NCBI RefSeq assembly: GCF_028769735.1
Contig: NC_088171.1
Span: 139,769,917-139,833,916 of the forward strand
Direction of reading: 5' to 3'
DNA from: Zonotrichia leucophrys gambelii
Taxonomy: Eukaryota > Chordata > Aves > Passeriformes > Passerellidae
Length of the DNA stretch: 64,000 bases
Shown here: positions 12,511-25,077 of the stretch, piece after piece
How the letters are laid out: every line of letters begins with the position of its first letter
How positions within the stretch are numbered: the stretch's first letter is position 1
The notes under the pieces: generated by a model
The model's input: only the letters and a program-made list of their open reading frames with translations
What the model was told of the DNA's origin: nothing
Databases searched by the model: none
Translations under genes and position numbers: made by a program

Positions 12511-14273
12511 TTTTCAAAGTCAAATCTGGTTTATTCATGACAGTATGGAATAACAAAAACATTAAGGGGTTGCAATAGATCATTTCCATGCACCCAAGCC
12601 TCCTTGCAAGTACAAGAAGCAAAAAAGGCCTTGACATGGTGCAGGAGCTGCTCAGCAAGAACAAAAATACATCTATACTTCAGTTATGCTGTTTTGAGCA
12701 CAAATCCAAAGCATAGCTTACTACTACCTCATAAGTGGCATTTGGATGATAAACTGAATTTTAAACATAGCCTATTTACTAACAGTCTGTAGGCTGTTAG
12801 GCTGTGTTCAAAGATAAATGAAAAAATATGCACATGAGGTATATTTCTAATTATATGAACCTCTACATCAGTCTAAAAAGAAACCTGTAATGCAAGAATC
12901 CACTGAAAAAATAGCAGTGATGGTTTTCAGTTATTCTGAGGTAATACTTGAATCATCTTGTTCTGAAACTATATAAAATCATCAGAAATACTTATCTCAT
13001 ATCCTGCCTTTAGGAAGAAATTAACTTCACATAGTACAGACTGAACAGATGCATATTTCCTAGAACATGCTGCATCATTCAGCTGTTATTTGCCTCTCTA
13101 TCACAGAAATCACTCCCTGGTTTATTTTGCAAGTAGACTTTTCTAGACATCATTCTGTAAAAAATGCTCATGTATCTACTCATTATATGCACTCAAGTCT
13201 AGTGTAGTAGTACTTAGCAGTGTGTACTAAGGTGTAATGGGTTTAGTCTTTAGGCTTGTTAATTTAATTTCACTTAATAGCATATGCAATTCTATACAAT
13301 TCTTTAAGTCAATCAAAAGATGCTCATTTAGAAGATCTATCTCCTGGCCAGAGGAGAATACTTTAACATGGCATCAGTCTCATGCTTGTCCCTGCAGGCG
13401 CAGTAGAGACACAAAGACATGAACAAGGACAGTTTTAAGGCAGCCAGCAGGAGAGCACTGATAACACAAGACCCTAAGGTTACTTCACCTGTTTCTCCCT
13501 AAAGCCTTGAAAGTATTTGTTAAGTGGGAACCAGCAGAATGTAACCCATAAAGATCTCCCACCCAACCTGCATTATACACATCTTAACAACATCTTTTCC
13601 TCTCTGAAGCACTATCAAAATCACATTTTTGCACATAAAGACATTGACTATAGCCACCTATCTCACTAACTCTCTCATTAGAGATTATTAAAAATCTGGA
13701 TATTTTTACTCCTCAGAAAAAACACTTCTGAATATTATGGACATGAAATGGCAATCCAGTTCTTCCAAAGACATCCACTTAGCCACTCTGATTAGCTTGC
13801 AATATTGTCTTTCATACAGTAAATTTATATTTTTTTTAATAATGAAAGTACAAGAATAAAATAGTTTTCAAATAATTTCTGGCTGTGTTTTGAGGTAGAT
13901 TAGATTTAAATTGAATATATGTTAGAAAAGTAATATCAGTGGGTTTACTAAGTGGTTACACAAGACTCATAACACTGACCCCAGCAGACAGAATTCTCAT
14001 TATCAATCTGTTGCTAATGTGAATGCAAGGAGGACAACATTCAATTCTGCATTCATTTGTTATTTATCTTGTTCATTTAGATTGCAAACCCATAAGGGTA
14101 AGGCTGTCCATCTCTTTATACATTGTGGTAGAGTGGGATTTTTCTTGGGACAAGATAACTTGTAGAGGTATCTAGACAGATAGGAGCCTTTGGCAATCCT
14201 CAATGGCAAGAACAAATGGTGGACTCTGCACCTAAGGTAGAATAGCATCAAGCACAAGTATAAATTCAGAGAG
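12511..14273. other. noncoding DNA, nothing recognised
   Basis: AT-rich DNA with only short scattered reading frames. No repeat family or RNA gene was identified. Confidence 0.45.
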
Positions 14274-15075
14274 GTGTGGCTGGAGAGCTGCCCTGCAGAA
14301 AGGAATGTGGGAGTGCTGGATCTGGGGCAGCTGGCAGTGGGAGCCAGCTGTGTGCCCTGGCAGCCCAGAGGGCAAACTGCATCCTGTGCATCAAACACAG
14401 CATCACCAGCTGGGCTAAAGAGGAGATCTTCCCTCTGTATTTAAAGTTGGTGCAGCCTCACCTTGATCAGTGTTGTGCAGTTCTGGGCCCCACAATTTAA
14501 GATGGATGTGAAAGTCCTTGAAAGCATCCAGAGGAGGACAACAAAGCCAGTGAGTGGACTGGAAGAAATGTCCTGTAAGGAGCAGCTGAGGACTTTGAGC
14601 TCATCCAGTTTGCAGCAAAGGAGACTCAGAAATATGAAGAGGGAAGTTATAAGCAATTCTCCCTGGTATCCAGTGCAGTGGATATGTGCTCTAGGATGAG
14701 TGGGAATGGTTCAAAGATGAACCATTCTGAATCTCAGGGGAAGTTCAGACTGAACATTAGTAAATATTTCTTTACCAAGAGGGTGGTAAGCACTCAAACA
14801 GATTTCCTATAAAGGTGGTTAAATCCCTAGACTGGTCAGTGTTTAAGAAACATTTTAAGAGTGCCCTTAATAATATTCTTTTTTTATAGACTTTTATAGA
14901 TTTTGGTCTGCCATGAAGTGGTCAGGCAGCTGATGATCACTGTAGGTCCCTGCCAACTCAACTCTTCTCTTCTCTTCTCTTCTCTTCTCTTCTCTTCTCT
15001 TCTCTTCTCTTCTCTTCTCTTCTCTTCTCTTCTCTTCTCTTCTCTTCATTTTCTATTCTAGTCTATCCTATTATT
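14274..15075 (+). mobile_element. CR1 LINE 3' part with expanded pentamer tail
   Basis: A plus-strand CR1 copy runs from the end of ORF2 through the whole 3' UTR. Recognisable blocks are GCCCTGGCAGCCCAGAGGGC near 14354, CAGTTCTGGGCCCCACAATT near 14479, CATCCAGAGGAGGACAAC near 14526, and the end segment GTAGGTCCCTGCCAACTCAA near 14942. Past the tail the copy runs into a pentanucleotide array and then degenerate TTCTATTCTA-like units up to about 15075. No complete ORF2 remains, and the short open frames here (for example 14060-14398 on the minus strand) are shadows. Confidence 0.88.
14962..15047 (+). repeat. (CTCTT)n microsatellite, about 17 units
   Basis: Eighty-six bases of near-perfect pentamer (CTCTT/TCTTC register) sit directly at the end of a CR1 element. 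The following bases (TTTTCTATTCTAGTC) still show a degenerate ATTCT unit. This suggests the array grew from the CR1 terminal repeat by one base change and expansion. Confidence 0.95.
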
Positions 15076-18000
15076 TTCTGCCTAAAATATAAGCAACTAT
15101 TCTAAGCTCATCACCTTCATCTAATGCTAAAGTTCAGTTTGAAGACTGGTAGAGGGAATCAGCCTCTGGATATTTTTTGGGTCTCTTCATTGGCTTATAG
15201 TGTAGGGGGACATCTACAGCTAGCCTTAGACTAGATGGTGAACATTAGGGGAGGAGAAAGTCATCATCAGTAAGCAGGTTGGCGAAAGAGTCTGAATTCC
15301 TATGTAATAATAATGGCTATTACAATTTCTAATTTAGGATCATGCTATCATATATGGCAATTCAGTTTCCACAAGGGTGTATATTTCAAAATATCTTATT
15401 ATTATCTTGAGCATTTCTTCAGTTTTTGTCTGTGTTTTTACTTCTCTAATCTATCCAAATCTTTCTGCTCTGTCTCTCCTGGCTCTCTCTTTCTCTGTCT
15501 CTCTTATGATCTGAAGCAAGCTGAATGATTCCTCACAAAAAGAACTGCCTTGCACAGTAATTACTATTACTTTATAACCTTTGCCAGCTTCACATTTCAG
15601 TCTCAATAGGTAATTAGATCCAAGCTCAGCAAACTTTAACATTTATATATGAGTTACTTTTTCTGACGGGAGAAATCCAGCAACTATTATTTGTAGTTCC
15701 TTTCTCTGTTTTAACATGAAAATACAGAAAATGTTTGAGAACTTTGAAAGAGGAAATTCAGCTGTGCCTGTGTCCAGCTGCTCCACAGAAATCAAACCTG
15801 TGGAGTTATGCCAGCTCAGACATCTGTCTCCAATTACAATTAAAAATAGTTTTGGATATAATTTTTAATATAAACCATTTACAGTTTCTTCCTGTTGCTT
15901 TCTTGTGTTTATGCAATATGCTATTTAGAATCATTATGGAAGTTCTAATTATTGACCTGTAAATAATGTATAATGAGAATAATTATCTATATGTCTCTGC
16001 AGTGAACTCGTAACCTAGAAAATTATGTAAAAAAAATAAAGGGTTTTGGAAGGATTAGTTTATGGATTGAATATGTGTGCTTTTTAGGGGGATTGTTATT
16101 TTTTCTGGGTTTTTGCCTGGGACTTTCTTGTCTGGAGTTTTCTCTTGATTTCGTAGCAATTTGTGATTTGAATGTGCGCTTTTAGACCACAATAGAGTGG
16201 CTTTCCAAGTGTCATTTTATCTGTTCTGATCTTTCTAATCTTTCTCTGCTTTGTGTTCCTCCCTAACAATTTCAGATGATCTACCCAGAAAGGTATGTGA
16301 GAAACATGAGAAATACTGGCAATTTATGTTAGACAGAAGAATCATTCCACTTATCTCTCATTAAGCTTTGATTCTGCAAATCAAATTCATGGGCTGTGCA
16401 GGACACCTGCCCAGTCATAACCCGTTACAGGATCAGAATGAAAATAGAGACTGAGAAAGACTTGCTGAGGCCTGTCAGTCAGTAAAAGAACTCAAGTGTT
16501 TTTCACAGAAAGCAGATGAAATATATTCTGCTTGATAAAATCAGAGAGCTGTCCATTCATTTAGTCATTTAATAGGATGGAAAATGAGGCTCATGTAATG
16601 TTTTATTACAGGCATAGAAGAAAAACACTATAATTACCTTTTCTATAAAATTAATTCCACTGTAAGGAGAAATAATTTCATCATTTTGAGACCTTCTCTG
16701 ACTATCTCTGTATTAAAACATAAACCACTATGTATTATAAATGTCAAATTCTATAAGACACCAGTTTACTAAATGCAGAACTTAGATTTGCTGAAGTTAA
16801 TTAAATCTAAGAAATCTAAAAATGCTCATGGAAGAGAACCTGAGGTCTGCCATCTTTCTCTGAAAATTTACAAAGAAAAAATTTATTCCCTTGCTGGATG
16901 CATTTTCAACTTTTATTTATTTTTTACAGCATATGATAAAGAATGCACATCTTTCAAGTATCATTAGAGAAAGGAGAAAGTAATTAATTTTTATTTTTTT
17001 CTTGCATTGCACAATGTCTAGAAATTAGGTCACATTCCAAAATATGTTGGTTTTAGTGCTACATCAAACAAAATTATGTAGATTGGAAGCTTCTAGATAG
17101 TTGAAAGCAAGTGATTCAGTAAGAGATCATACAAGAGATTTCAACATGTCAGGCACAACCTGTCTCATCAGGGAATAAATATGCAAAGCCTTAGGCCTCT
17201 CCCATTCAAATATGTCTTCAAATCAGATGTCAAAGTGTTTTTGTGGTACTATTCTGCCTGATAAAGGGTTTATTGCCATTAACAGGTCAAGATTCTCTCA
17301 TTCCTATTTATAGTGACCACACTTACAGACCAGTTGCACTGAATTTATTTTCATGTCTAAGAAAAACAAGATGGAAAACTCCACCAGAAATTAATAGTTT
17401 GCTCTCAGTGACAATGACTGAGCAATAAAATCTGGTTCACTGTTAACAGGCCTAGAAATGTACAGAATAAGGAGGAAGTTGCTTGAAAGATCCTTAAGGA
17501 GCACATGGTACTAAGAAAGGACTTGAAAGACTCTTGTTCAACACAGAAATATGAAAAACAGGTCTACAATAATGAGTTGTATTTTAGCAAATCTTGGGAG
17601 AAGAGTAAAAAGGTGGAAGGTATATTTTCAAGAAAAAAGTTAAAGAAAAAAGCAAAAAATAAAACACATTTGCTGCAAATGGGAGATATAGAGAGGAAGA
17701 GATGCATCATAGCTCCTTATTAGATGAAAATGAGGCATAAGGATTTGTATAAGCTATACAATACGGATGACATTTCAGATAGTATCAATATCAATGGCAA
17801 TGCTAATTACAAAATGAATGAATAAAATAGTTATTTACTTATTAAATCTGAAGTCAACAAATAATACAGTCAGATTTTAGGATGCAAACAGATTAATTAA
17901 ATAAGAAGATACATAAAGAGTTTGGCAAGGGTTGCCCATGCCATAGTGCTTAGGATTGAAACATGAGGAACACCTGAATTGTATCTTCACAGCCAAGTGA

Positions 18001-18389
18001 CTTTCTTTCCCTCAAGTTTGCCTCTTCTGGCTTTAGGTATGAAAGGCCTTCAAGGCACTAAAATCTATTATTTACAGAGTTTTGAAACAGAAAAGGGTTT
18101 TGAGTGTGAGGCTGTAATGGTCTGTAATGGTCAATGGTAGATAGAGTGGTTGTGTAATGTCTCCTTATGGACACTGTTAAGGAGACATAATCAGCCACTC
18201 ATTGCTTCATAATATTAATGAATGACTGTGGGGTAAAAAAATTACTGAAAGATCCTCTTTATCCAGGTAGCTAAACACTGACAGTGTGGAAAAAATTATC
18301 AAAGTAGAAATGGAGCAGTGTGCTCTTCATCTAAAACACATCTAACTGCATCCTAGTTTGAATTAGCAAAATGACAACTAGCAGCTCAA
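15076..18389. other. noncoding DNA, nothing recognised
   Basis: AT-rich DNA without a recognised gene or repeat. A short A/T-rich microsatellite-like run near 16980 is the only local feature. Confidence 0.45.
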
Positions 18390-18895
18390 GGCAAGTGATT
18401 ATTCTCCTCCTTTCAGCTCTGTGGCACCACATCTGGAGGGCTGTGTCCATCTCGAGGCACCCCACTACAACAGAGACTTTGACATTGCAGGCAAGTTCAG
18501 TGAGGAAGATTAGGTGACAGAAGCATATGGTGAGAGGCTGAAAGATTTGAACCTGTTTAGCCTAGAGAAGAGGAGAGGCAGGAAAGGCCATTCCTGAAAC
18601 TACCTCATGGGAGAATGCAGTAAAGATGGAGGCAGACTCTTTAGGAGATGCACATGGTGAGAGGCGAGAGATTCATCTTTCAGTATGGGAAATTCATCAG
18701 AAAACTACTCTCACTTTCAGGTAGTCCGAAATAAGAATAGGCCATCCTTGGAGATAAACAAAATTCAACTGGACAAGGCCATGAACAAGATGATACAAAC
18801 AATTTGGAACTGCCCTGAGTGGGGATTTGGACAGGAAAACTTCTGGAGGCCAGCTCTGATCTAAATTATGTCTATGAGACATTTCTGTGCAAGTG
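18390..18895 (+). mobile_element. CR1 LINE 3' fragment, degraded
   Basis: Plus-strand CR1 blocks occur in the right order: TCAGCTCTGTGGCACCACAT near 18413 with TGGAGGGCTGTGTCC, then CCTGTTTAGCCTAGAGAAGA near 18552, then CCATCCTTGGAGATAAACAA near 18741 followed by ACTGGACAAGGCCATGAACA near 18768. Gaps and many substitutions show it is old. The tail is missing or unrecognisable after about 18895. Confidence 0.75.
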
Positions 18896-19199
18896 AAATC
18901 TGGGCTTGCAGCTTTCAACTGAAGTATTAATGAAACTAGATAGAATACTTTAAATACTAAAGCCAATCTTTTGCAAATGCTAGAATTTAGAACTGAGAGA
19001 ATAAAAATTGTAGCAACTTTCATTTAAGAATCAAGTAATGGGATGAGAACCTGAGTAATTAAAAAAAACATGTGGAAAGATGTTAGAAAACATGTAAATG
19101 TCATGAATTTGAAAATAGATTGAAGAAAAATTAGTCATATAAAACAGACAACTTGGACTTATTCAAAACTTTATGAATAAGTCTGTTTTTTTTTTCCTT

Positions 19200-20115
19200 G
19201 CACCAAAATAACTGCACATTAGATAAAGGGAAAATATGTAGATTTCATAAATTTAGAACTTTGATGACTGCTGTGCAACAATCTCATCAGAAAACAAAGA
19301 GACTTGAATTAGATGTAGTAGGTGTACATCTGAGAACTACAGTCAAAGAAAGTTTTTTAATTATTCATCATCAAACTGTGAATTAACTGAACATGGCATC
19401 CCATAGAGGTCTGTCTTTGTCCCATTAGTATTTTCATTAATAATTTGCATGATGAAAGAGCAGGAGAATTGTTAATTCTGCAGGGGCAGAGTGCAAGGAT
19501 TCCAGACAATATGATCAAAATTATTTTAATAAACTGAAGAGCTGGATTGAACTCAGACAAAACTCAGTAAAGGTAACTGTAAGAACAGCTGAACTGATAT
19601 GTCAGTCATAGTTGAAGGGTGCACTAAAAAGGGCAAAAAAAGAGGGAAATAAATTACTAGGCAGCAGTATAGGACGTTCAGGGGATTCGATTGGATCACA
19701 AACTAAACGTAGCAGTTTGATGCCTTTTCTTTCTAAAAGTACAGCTTTCACTCTGGAAAGACTTTTTCTGGTTCATTTAGGATTGTTGAGGCCTTGGCTG
19801 AAGTAACAAAGTTTACAGAACAAGTGTTCCAAATGATAATAGTGAGCTGGAAGGAATCCACAGGAAATAAGAAAGCACTAAAATATTGGGAAGTATGACC
19901 TGCCTGCCTGCAAAGAAAGATTAAAATTGCTGCTTTCCTTTAGTCTTAGAAAAGAGACAGTTGAGCATAGATATGACAAGCAATAGACCATGTAAAATGC
20001 CAGTGGGAAAGGGATGATAATAATTTTTCTCTACTGACAAAGCTGAAAAAACAATGAGTTGTTAATCTAATCTGCAGAAAGTGTAGGTTGGATATTAAGC
20101 AAAAATGTCAAAATG
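19200..20115 (+). mobile_element. ancient CR1-like LINE with reverse-transcriptase remnant
   Basis: A degraded ORF2 runs on the plus strand. GATAAAGGGAAAATATGTAG near 19221 translates as DKGKYVDFINLEL, the start of the reverse-transcriptase palm. Near 19415 the frame reads CPISIFINNLHDE, the block after the catalytic strand in CR1 (the usual FxxFINDL motif). At 19693 GATCACAAACTAAACGTAGC matches the later ORF2 segment, and AAATATTGGGAAGTATGACC near 19882 with GGTTGGATATTAAG near 20087 belongs to the 3' region. Frameshifts and stops break it throughout. No intact protein exists, and it is much more diverged than the other CR1 copies here. Confidence 0.72.
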
Positions 20116-23100
20116 CATTGCTGCACTGCTGAAATTCAGAGACAGATGTTGTAAGAATTTTATTAATTTTCTTTCCCTTTTGGATTTAAAAATGAACTAG
20201 ATCTCAGAATTTAACTATGTAAAGTTGATCCTACCCCCATATGGAGGCTCAAGGAGACTGGCAGTGGTGCCCTAATGCCTGAGACCTGGATTGTGACACA
20301 GCCCACTTCTGCTGGGCACCACATATTGGAGAGTGATAGTTGGTGCCTGTACAGAGCCCCCCAAGTGATCACAGGAGTTTCATTTGGTTGTTGACACTTG
20401 TCTCAATTTCTAAATTCTGTGTGGGACAAGTATAAAAAAATTGGCCTTTTTTCCCTCTAAATATTCCAATAAATTTAAACCTCTGTTTTGTGGGGTAAAG
20501 CTCAGGGAAGCACAGAAATCATTTAGGAATGAATTACAAATATTACATGGTTAGAAAATTAATCAAGAATGTTTTTTAAAAGGAAAAAAATAGACCAGTA
20601 GGCAAACTGACTCAAATTAGCCCAGCAATTACTCTGATCAGTAGACAAGCCATTGAAGAATGGATTAATTACCCTAGCAGAAAATTAATTAAGTTAGGCA
20701 ATGAGTCAGATAGGAATAATTTCTGAATTAATTGAGTATTCAGTCCTGTGACTTGGGTAACAGAGAGCAAGGGTGATAGCCTGAGAACACAATTTAGTTA
20801 CTGATATAGCAAGTTAAGGTATCAGATGATGAAAGGAAACGAGATTTATTTCTAGCAACACTAGCCATTGAGACCACCAAAATGAAAACCAGGAAGAACT
20901 GATTTTTATTATACTGTCAAATTAAAAAACAAAAAAAAACAATGAAACACAAATCCTCCAATAATTGGGAAAGCTAAAATACTTTGCCATTATTAAATTT
21001 CTGTTATTACACAACATAAAAATATTTAGTCAGAATTTTAAAATCTAAGACATTTTGAGCTTTAAAAGTGTTATTTTCCTCACTAAAAAAGATAAAAAAG
21101 GAAAGCCAAGAGGAACTAATGACTGTGCAATGCTTGTAGCACTCTCTTGAGGTATCAAATCTTCTCTATTGTTCAGGGTTTGCTGATTTTTTGTTGTTGT
21201 GGGGAGGAGGGAGGCAGATTTGTTTAGTTTGTTTTGTTTTGCTTTCTTGACGTCTTTGTTTGTTTGCTTTTTCCCCAAAGACAAGACTTAGGAAATAAAG
21301 ACTGCAAACCCCAGAATAACACTCTACCTTCAGAATCCAGAATACTTATGCAGGATGTCTGTCAGTCAGACCTTCTGAATCTATTCTAGTTTCTGTAAAT
21401 TATATAAACATTTCTTGTGGTCAGAGTAATAATGGAAAAACATTGTTATAGCTTGATGCTTAGAGTACTCTTTATTCATGTAGAATGGCTGGTCCTAATT
21501 CATCATTGAAAATATTCTGCTTTCTGAGTCTAGAGGAGATACTTCACCAATTTGGCAGTTCTTCTCTTTTGGGATATAATTCACAATGGATAACCATCCA
21601 GATAATCTGCGGAAATATTCAGAGAACCATCCAGACCCAGAGCAGGTACTTAGATCTGCCTGCAGCTCCTAGTGCCTCCCCTTGCAGGCACAGGTTTGTG
21701 TTCTCTGAAATGAGTCCTAGGACATCACACAGAGCTGAGGTGCCTCTCACCCGCCCAGACCCTGCCCCGCTGGTGCAGCTCAGGCTGCAGACCGGCCTGG
21801 GAAGCAACAGAGCTTCCAGAGCCAGGGAAGCCACTAACAGCAAGAAAAGGAAGGCAGCCTAGAAACAACACAATTATTGGGCTGCCACAAAAGCCTACAT
21901 CCAACCTGGGACCAGGTGATGGAATCAGACAGCTGTCTTCAGTTCAGACTGCTGGTTTTCAACTTTTACAAACACTTGCATGGAGTGGACAGGGACTTAA
22001 ATAGCAAGGAGAACAAGCATGTTGCAGACTGTCTACTGTGGCAATTTGGAAGTCCTCTAGGACATGTTGCAGTCTTAGCAACAGAACTATTTTGTTTATT
22101 TGACTTTTACACAGTATTGTGCTATCTAGTTAAATTTAAAGTTGGTAAGAAGTGCCCAGAAGTAATAGGAGAACATCACTGGTGTAAGACAGGACCATTT
22201 AAAATGTTTGTATTAGACAGGAAAAAAATCTTTGAATAATCATTTTTTCATTTAATGTATGTATCTTTTTTTCCAGTAGGCAATTGTCAGCCACTTGTTA
22301 CTTGGATTGGAACAGGTCTGGGACGTAACTCAAATTTCAAAACTTAGCAGCTCCTCTGGGACTGAGATGACACTTCTCCACCAGTTAAACTGGTTTGTGG
22401 GAGATGATGCTGAAAATTCACAATGCACTCCGTAGTAACTTTGTTTGTGCATTGAATTTTACTACCCTTAAATTAATCTGAGTCTCCAATATTTGAAAAT
22501 ATTGCATGGGATAAATCATAGTCTTACAGTGTTTAAGGCTTTTGAGTATGCATTTTAAAGATGTAACTTGAAGATTTTTCAAGCCTGCAGTTTAAAATTT
22601 AGTATTTTAATAAAGCTCACATAAAAAGAATTCATTCAAATATTAAGCTTTGGTTCTAAATTTTTATTCAGTTCAGCTGTTATGTCATCTGTAAGAATTC
22701 CTGGCATGTGTAAGGAGCCTAATTGATTCAATACCATATGGAAAATGTTCTATTCTTCTGTAGAGATACTTCTTCAGATGTGTGATAAAGGCACCAGTGG
22801 TAGATTTATGCTCTCCTGATAACAGAAAGGGATGAAGAAAAGGCACTTAGTTGTTATTATGGTGGCTACAGAGCAGGATCTCTGCAGACCCAGGCTGTAT
22901 CAGCCTTTCTTTTCTGTTCAGTTATGACTTTGAACTGTTCCAAAACTTTAACAGGCTAACCAGTGATGGAACTGACATTTTCATGAAAGGAAGAAACAAC
23001 AAGACATTTTCTGTTTGCTGTTGGAAATGGTACACTAAACTCTAGTTAGCAAACACATTCTATGCTAATCTGAATTGCTGCCTCTGTCCTAAAATATGAA

Positions 23101-24871
23101 AAATTTTGCTTTTGCAGTGCTGGAGAGAAAGTAATTTTTGCAGCTTCTACTTGCTGTGTTTCAATGTTGTCTGAAAGTTGGCAAAACATATCCAATACTC
23201 TGCAATAGTTCCCTGTGAGTAATTTGACAGCTACATTCTTATTCCTACTCAGAGGCCCTGTTGCTATTATGATTTTTTTTAATTTCTACTCTCATTTTTC
23301 TCAGCATGTTTTATGTAATTGTTTCAATTTTTCTCTGATTATGGAATTTGATTATGAAGATAAAACACAGAGATAACTGTAGGGATTCATTCATATTTTT
23401 CTGTGACTACTTGCTATACAAATACATTGGTACTCAGATCATCTTGTATGAATTATTCATGGCAGCCTCTGATGTACTTTATTTAGGAGCGCACATGTAA
23501 ACAAAAGCAGAGGAAAACAGTGGAAGTAGATAAAAAGATAATCTTCCATTTCTTTCAGCTTCTGATTTTTTTTTCCAGGCGTTTTTCAATGTCTGTTTGT
23601 CAGTTTCAAACTGCTGCACAATTTTTGTCCCTTGATGCATAAACCACAGTCCATGCAGGGGTCACACAAAGCACATGCCTTAATGCTTCAGACCTCCTTA
23701 GACTCAAAATTGTCTTCTATTTGGTGTATGGATTTGGTTTAATTTGAGGACTGTTTTCCTCTCCTGGTAGATCAGCATAATTAAACTGGGGAAATTTACT
23801 TTATGTGTACATATATATATAATTTTTTTAAAAAATTGATTTAGCTTACCCTGTCAGGATTACAATGAACAGATCTTTTCAAAATATATATAATGAAACA
23901 TCATGCTATTGACAAAAAGTCTGTAACTCAAATGTGATCCATATTAATACTCTTGAAACTGTAAATTCAGTTTAAACACAAATCTTACATATTTTTGGTG
24001 TAGTAGGTCAACACTACTAATTTTATTTCTGAAATAAAGCCTACCAGAGGGTTTTAAATGATCATAGAATTGATGAAAAAGTACACATTTAGATCTCCAA
24101 TAGTATATGTGAGTTGTTCATTGCTTTGTTTTTCTTCATGTAGAATTACACAACAATCAAAATTATGCATTTTAGAGACTTGTAAATTTCAGCGTTATTA
24201 CCTTTTCATCCATGTTCAATTACTCCAGTTTTTCAAGTATGTATAATACTGAACAAAACCACTTGAATCATTTAGCTGTCTGAAAAACTTTGGAAACTGT
24301 TCCAGTAGTAAAAATTGTTCTCCAAACTTTTTTGTGTGTGTCCATGCACTTAAAATCCACTAGTTTAAATACTTGCACAGCTGTGGTACCATCAAACAGA
24401 GCACAGGCATATTTAGTTGCAGAACTCTTACAGGGTCCAAAAGCCACTGCAAATTATTGAAATACTCCTATTCATGTCAGCAACCATTAGGTTATACTCA
24501 CAGTAATTATTATAATATTTATCTTCTGTTGAAGCAATCTACAAAGCAAACAAGAATGCCCATAATAGGTACAGTCAACTGCAATTTAATATATACCATG
24601 TTTCTAATTTAGAAATAGAATTATAATTGTTAAAATTGCTACTACAGGCATGCCATAAGGATATTTTTTGTATGTTTAAATATTAAACTTTATGTATGTT
24701 AAATACCCCCTGAAAAAAATTGCTATCTTCTGTTGTTAGCATATTTATTATGTTTCAGCCTCAGCAAATTCTCTCAAATTTCATTAGAATGAGAAAAAAA
24801 ATCTACCAATTCTTATGTGGCTATCAAGATATAGCTCTTCACCAATCCTACCTCTCACACAAAACCCAAAC
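20116..24871. other. noncoding DNA with one GC-richer island
   Basis: Mostly AT-rich DNA without recognised repeats. About 21640-21860 is visibly richer in G and C and holds the end of a 125-codon open frame (21485-21862, plus) overlapped by a 74-codon frame on the other strand. Neither has a recognisable domain, so I treat both as composition artefacts. Confidence 0.4.
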
Positions 24872-24932
24872 AATTATAAAATTAATAAAATAATAAAATA
24901 TATATATAATTTATATTATATATAAAATAAAA
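24872..24932. repeat. 61-base pure A/T tract
   Basis: An uninterrupted A/T-only stretch, including TATATATATA and self-complementary ATATATAA/TTATATAT pieces. It is low-complexity DNA that would melt easily. Confidence 0.9.
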
Positions 24933-24987
24933 CAATAATTAAAAATTCTGTTTGTGTTTTTTGGTACTTATGACTTTGCCCCATCAG

Positions 24988-25077
24988 TGACAACTCAGAT
25001 GGGAGTTTGGAAAGATGTGACTTCACGGTGGTACCACAACATTGCCCTGCATTACACGGGCAGCCACGTGAAAGCTG
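24988..25077 (+). other. possible 90-nt exon of unknown gene
   Basis: A pyrimidine-containing stretch ending CCCCATCAG is followed by 90 bases and then an excellent splice donor (GCTG|GTAAGC). The length is a multiple of three. The frame reading ACA ACT CAG ATG GGA from 24990 stays open across the whole segment and encodes ...MGVWKDVTSRWYHNIA and beyond. Several CpG dinucleotides are retained, unlike the flanks. I do not recognise the peptide. It may be chance, since one alternative frame is also open. Confidence 0.2.

Noticed and set aside
14060..14398. 112-codon minus-strand frame
   Set aside because: Its upstream half is antisense CR1 and the rest has no domain similarity.
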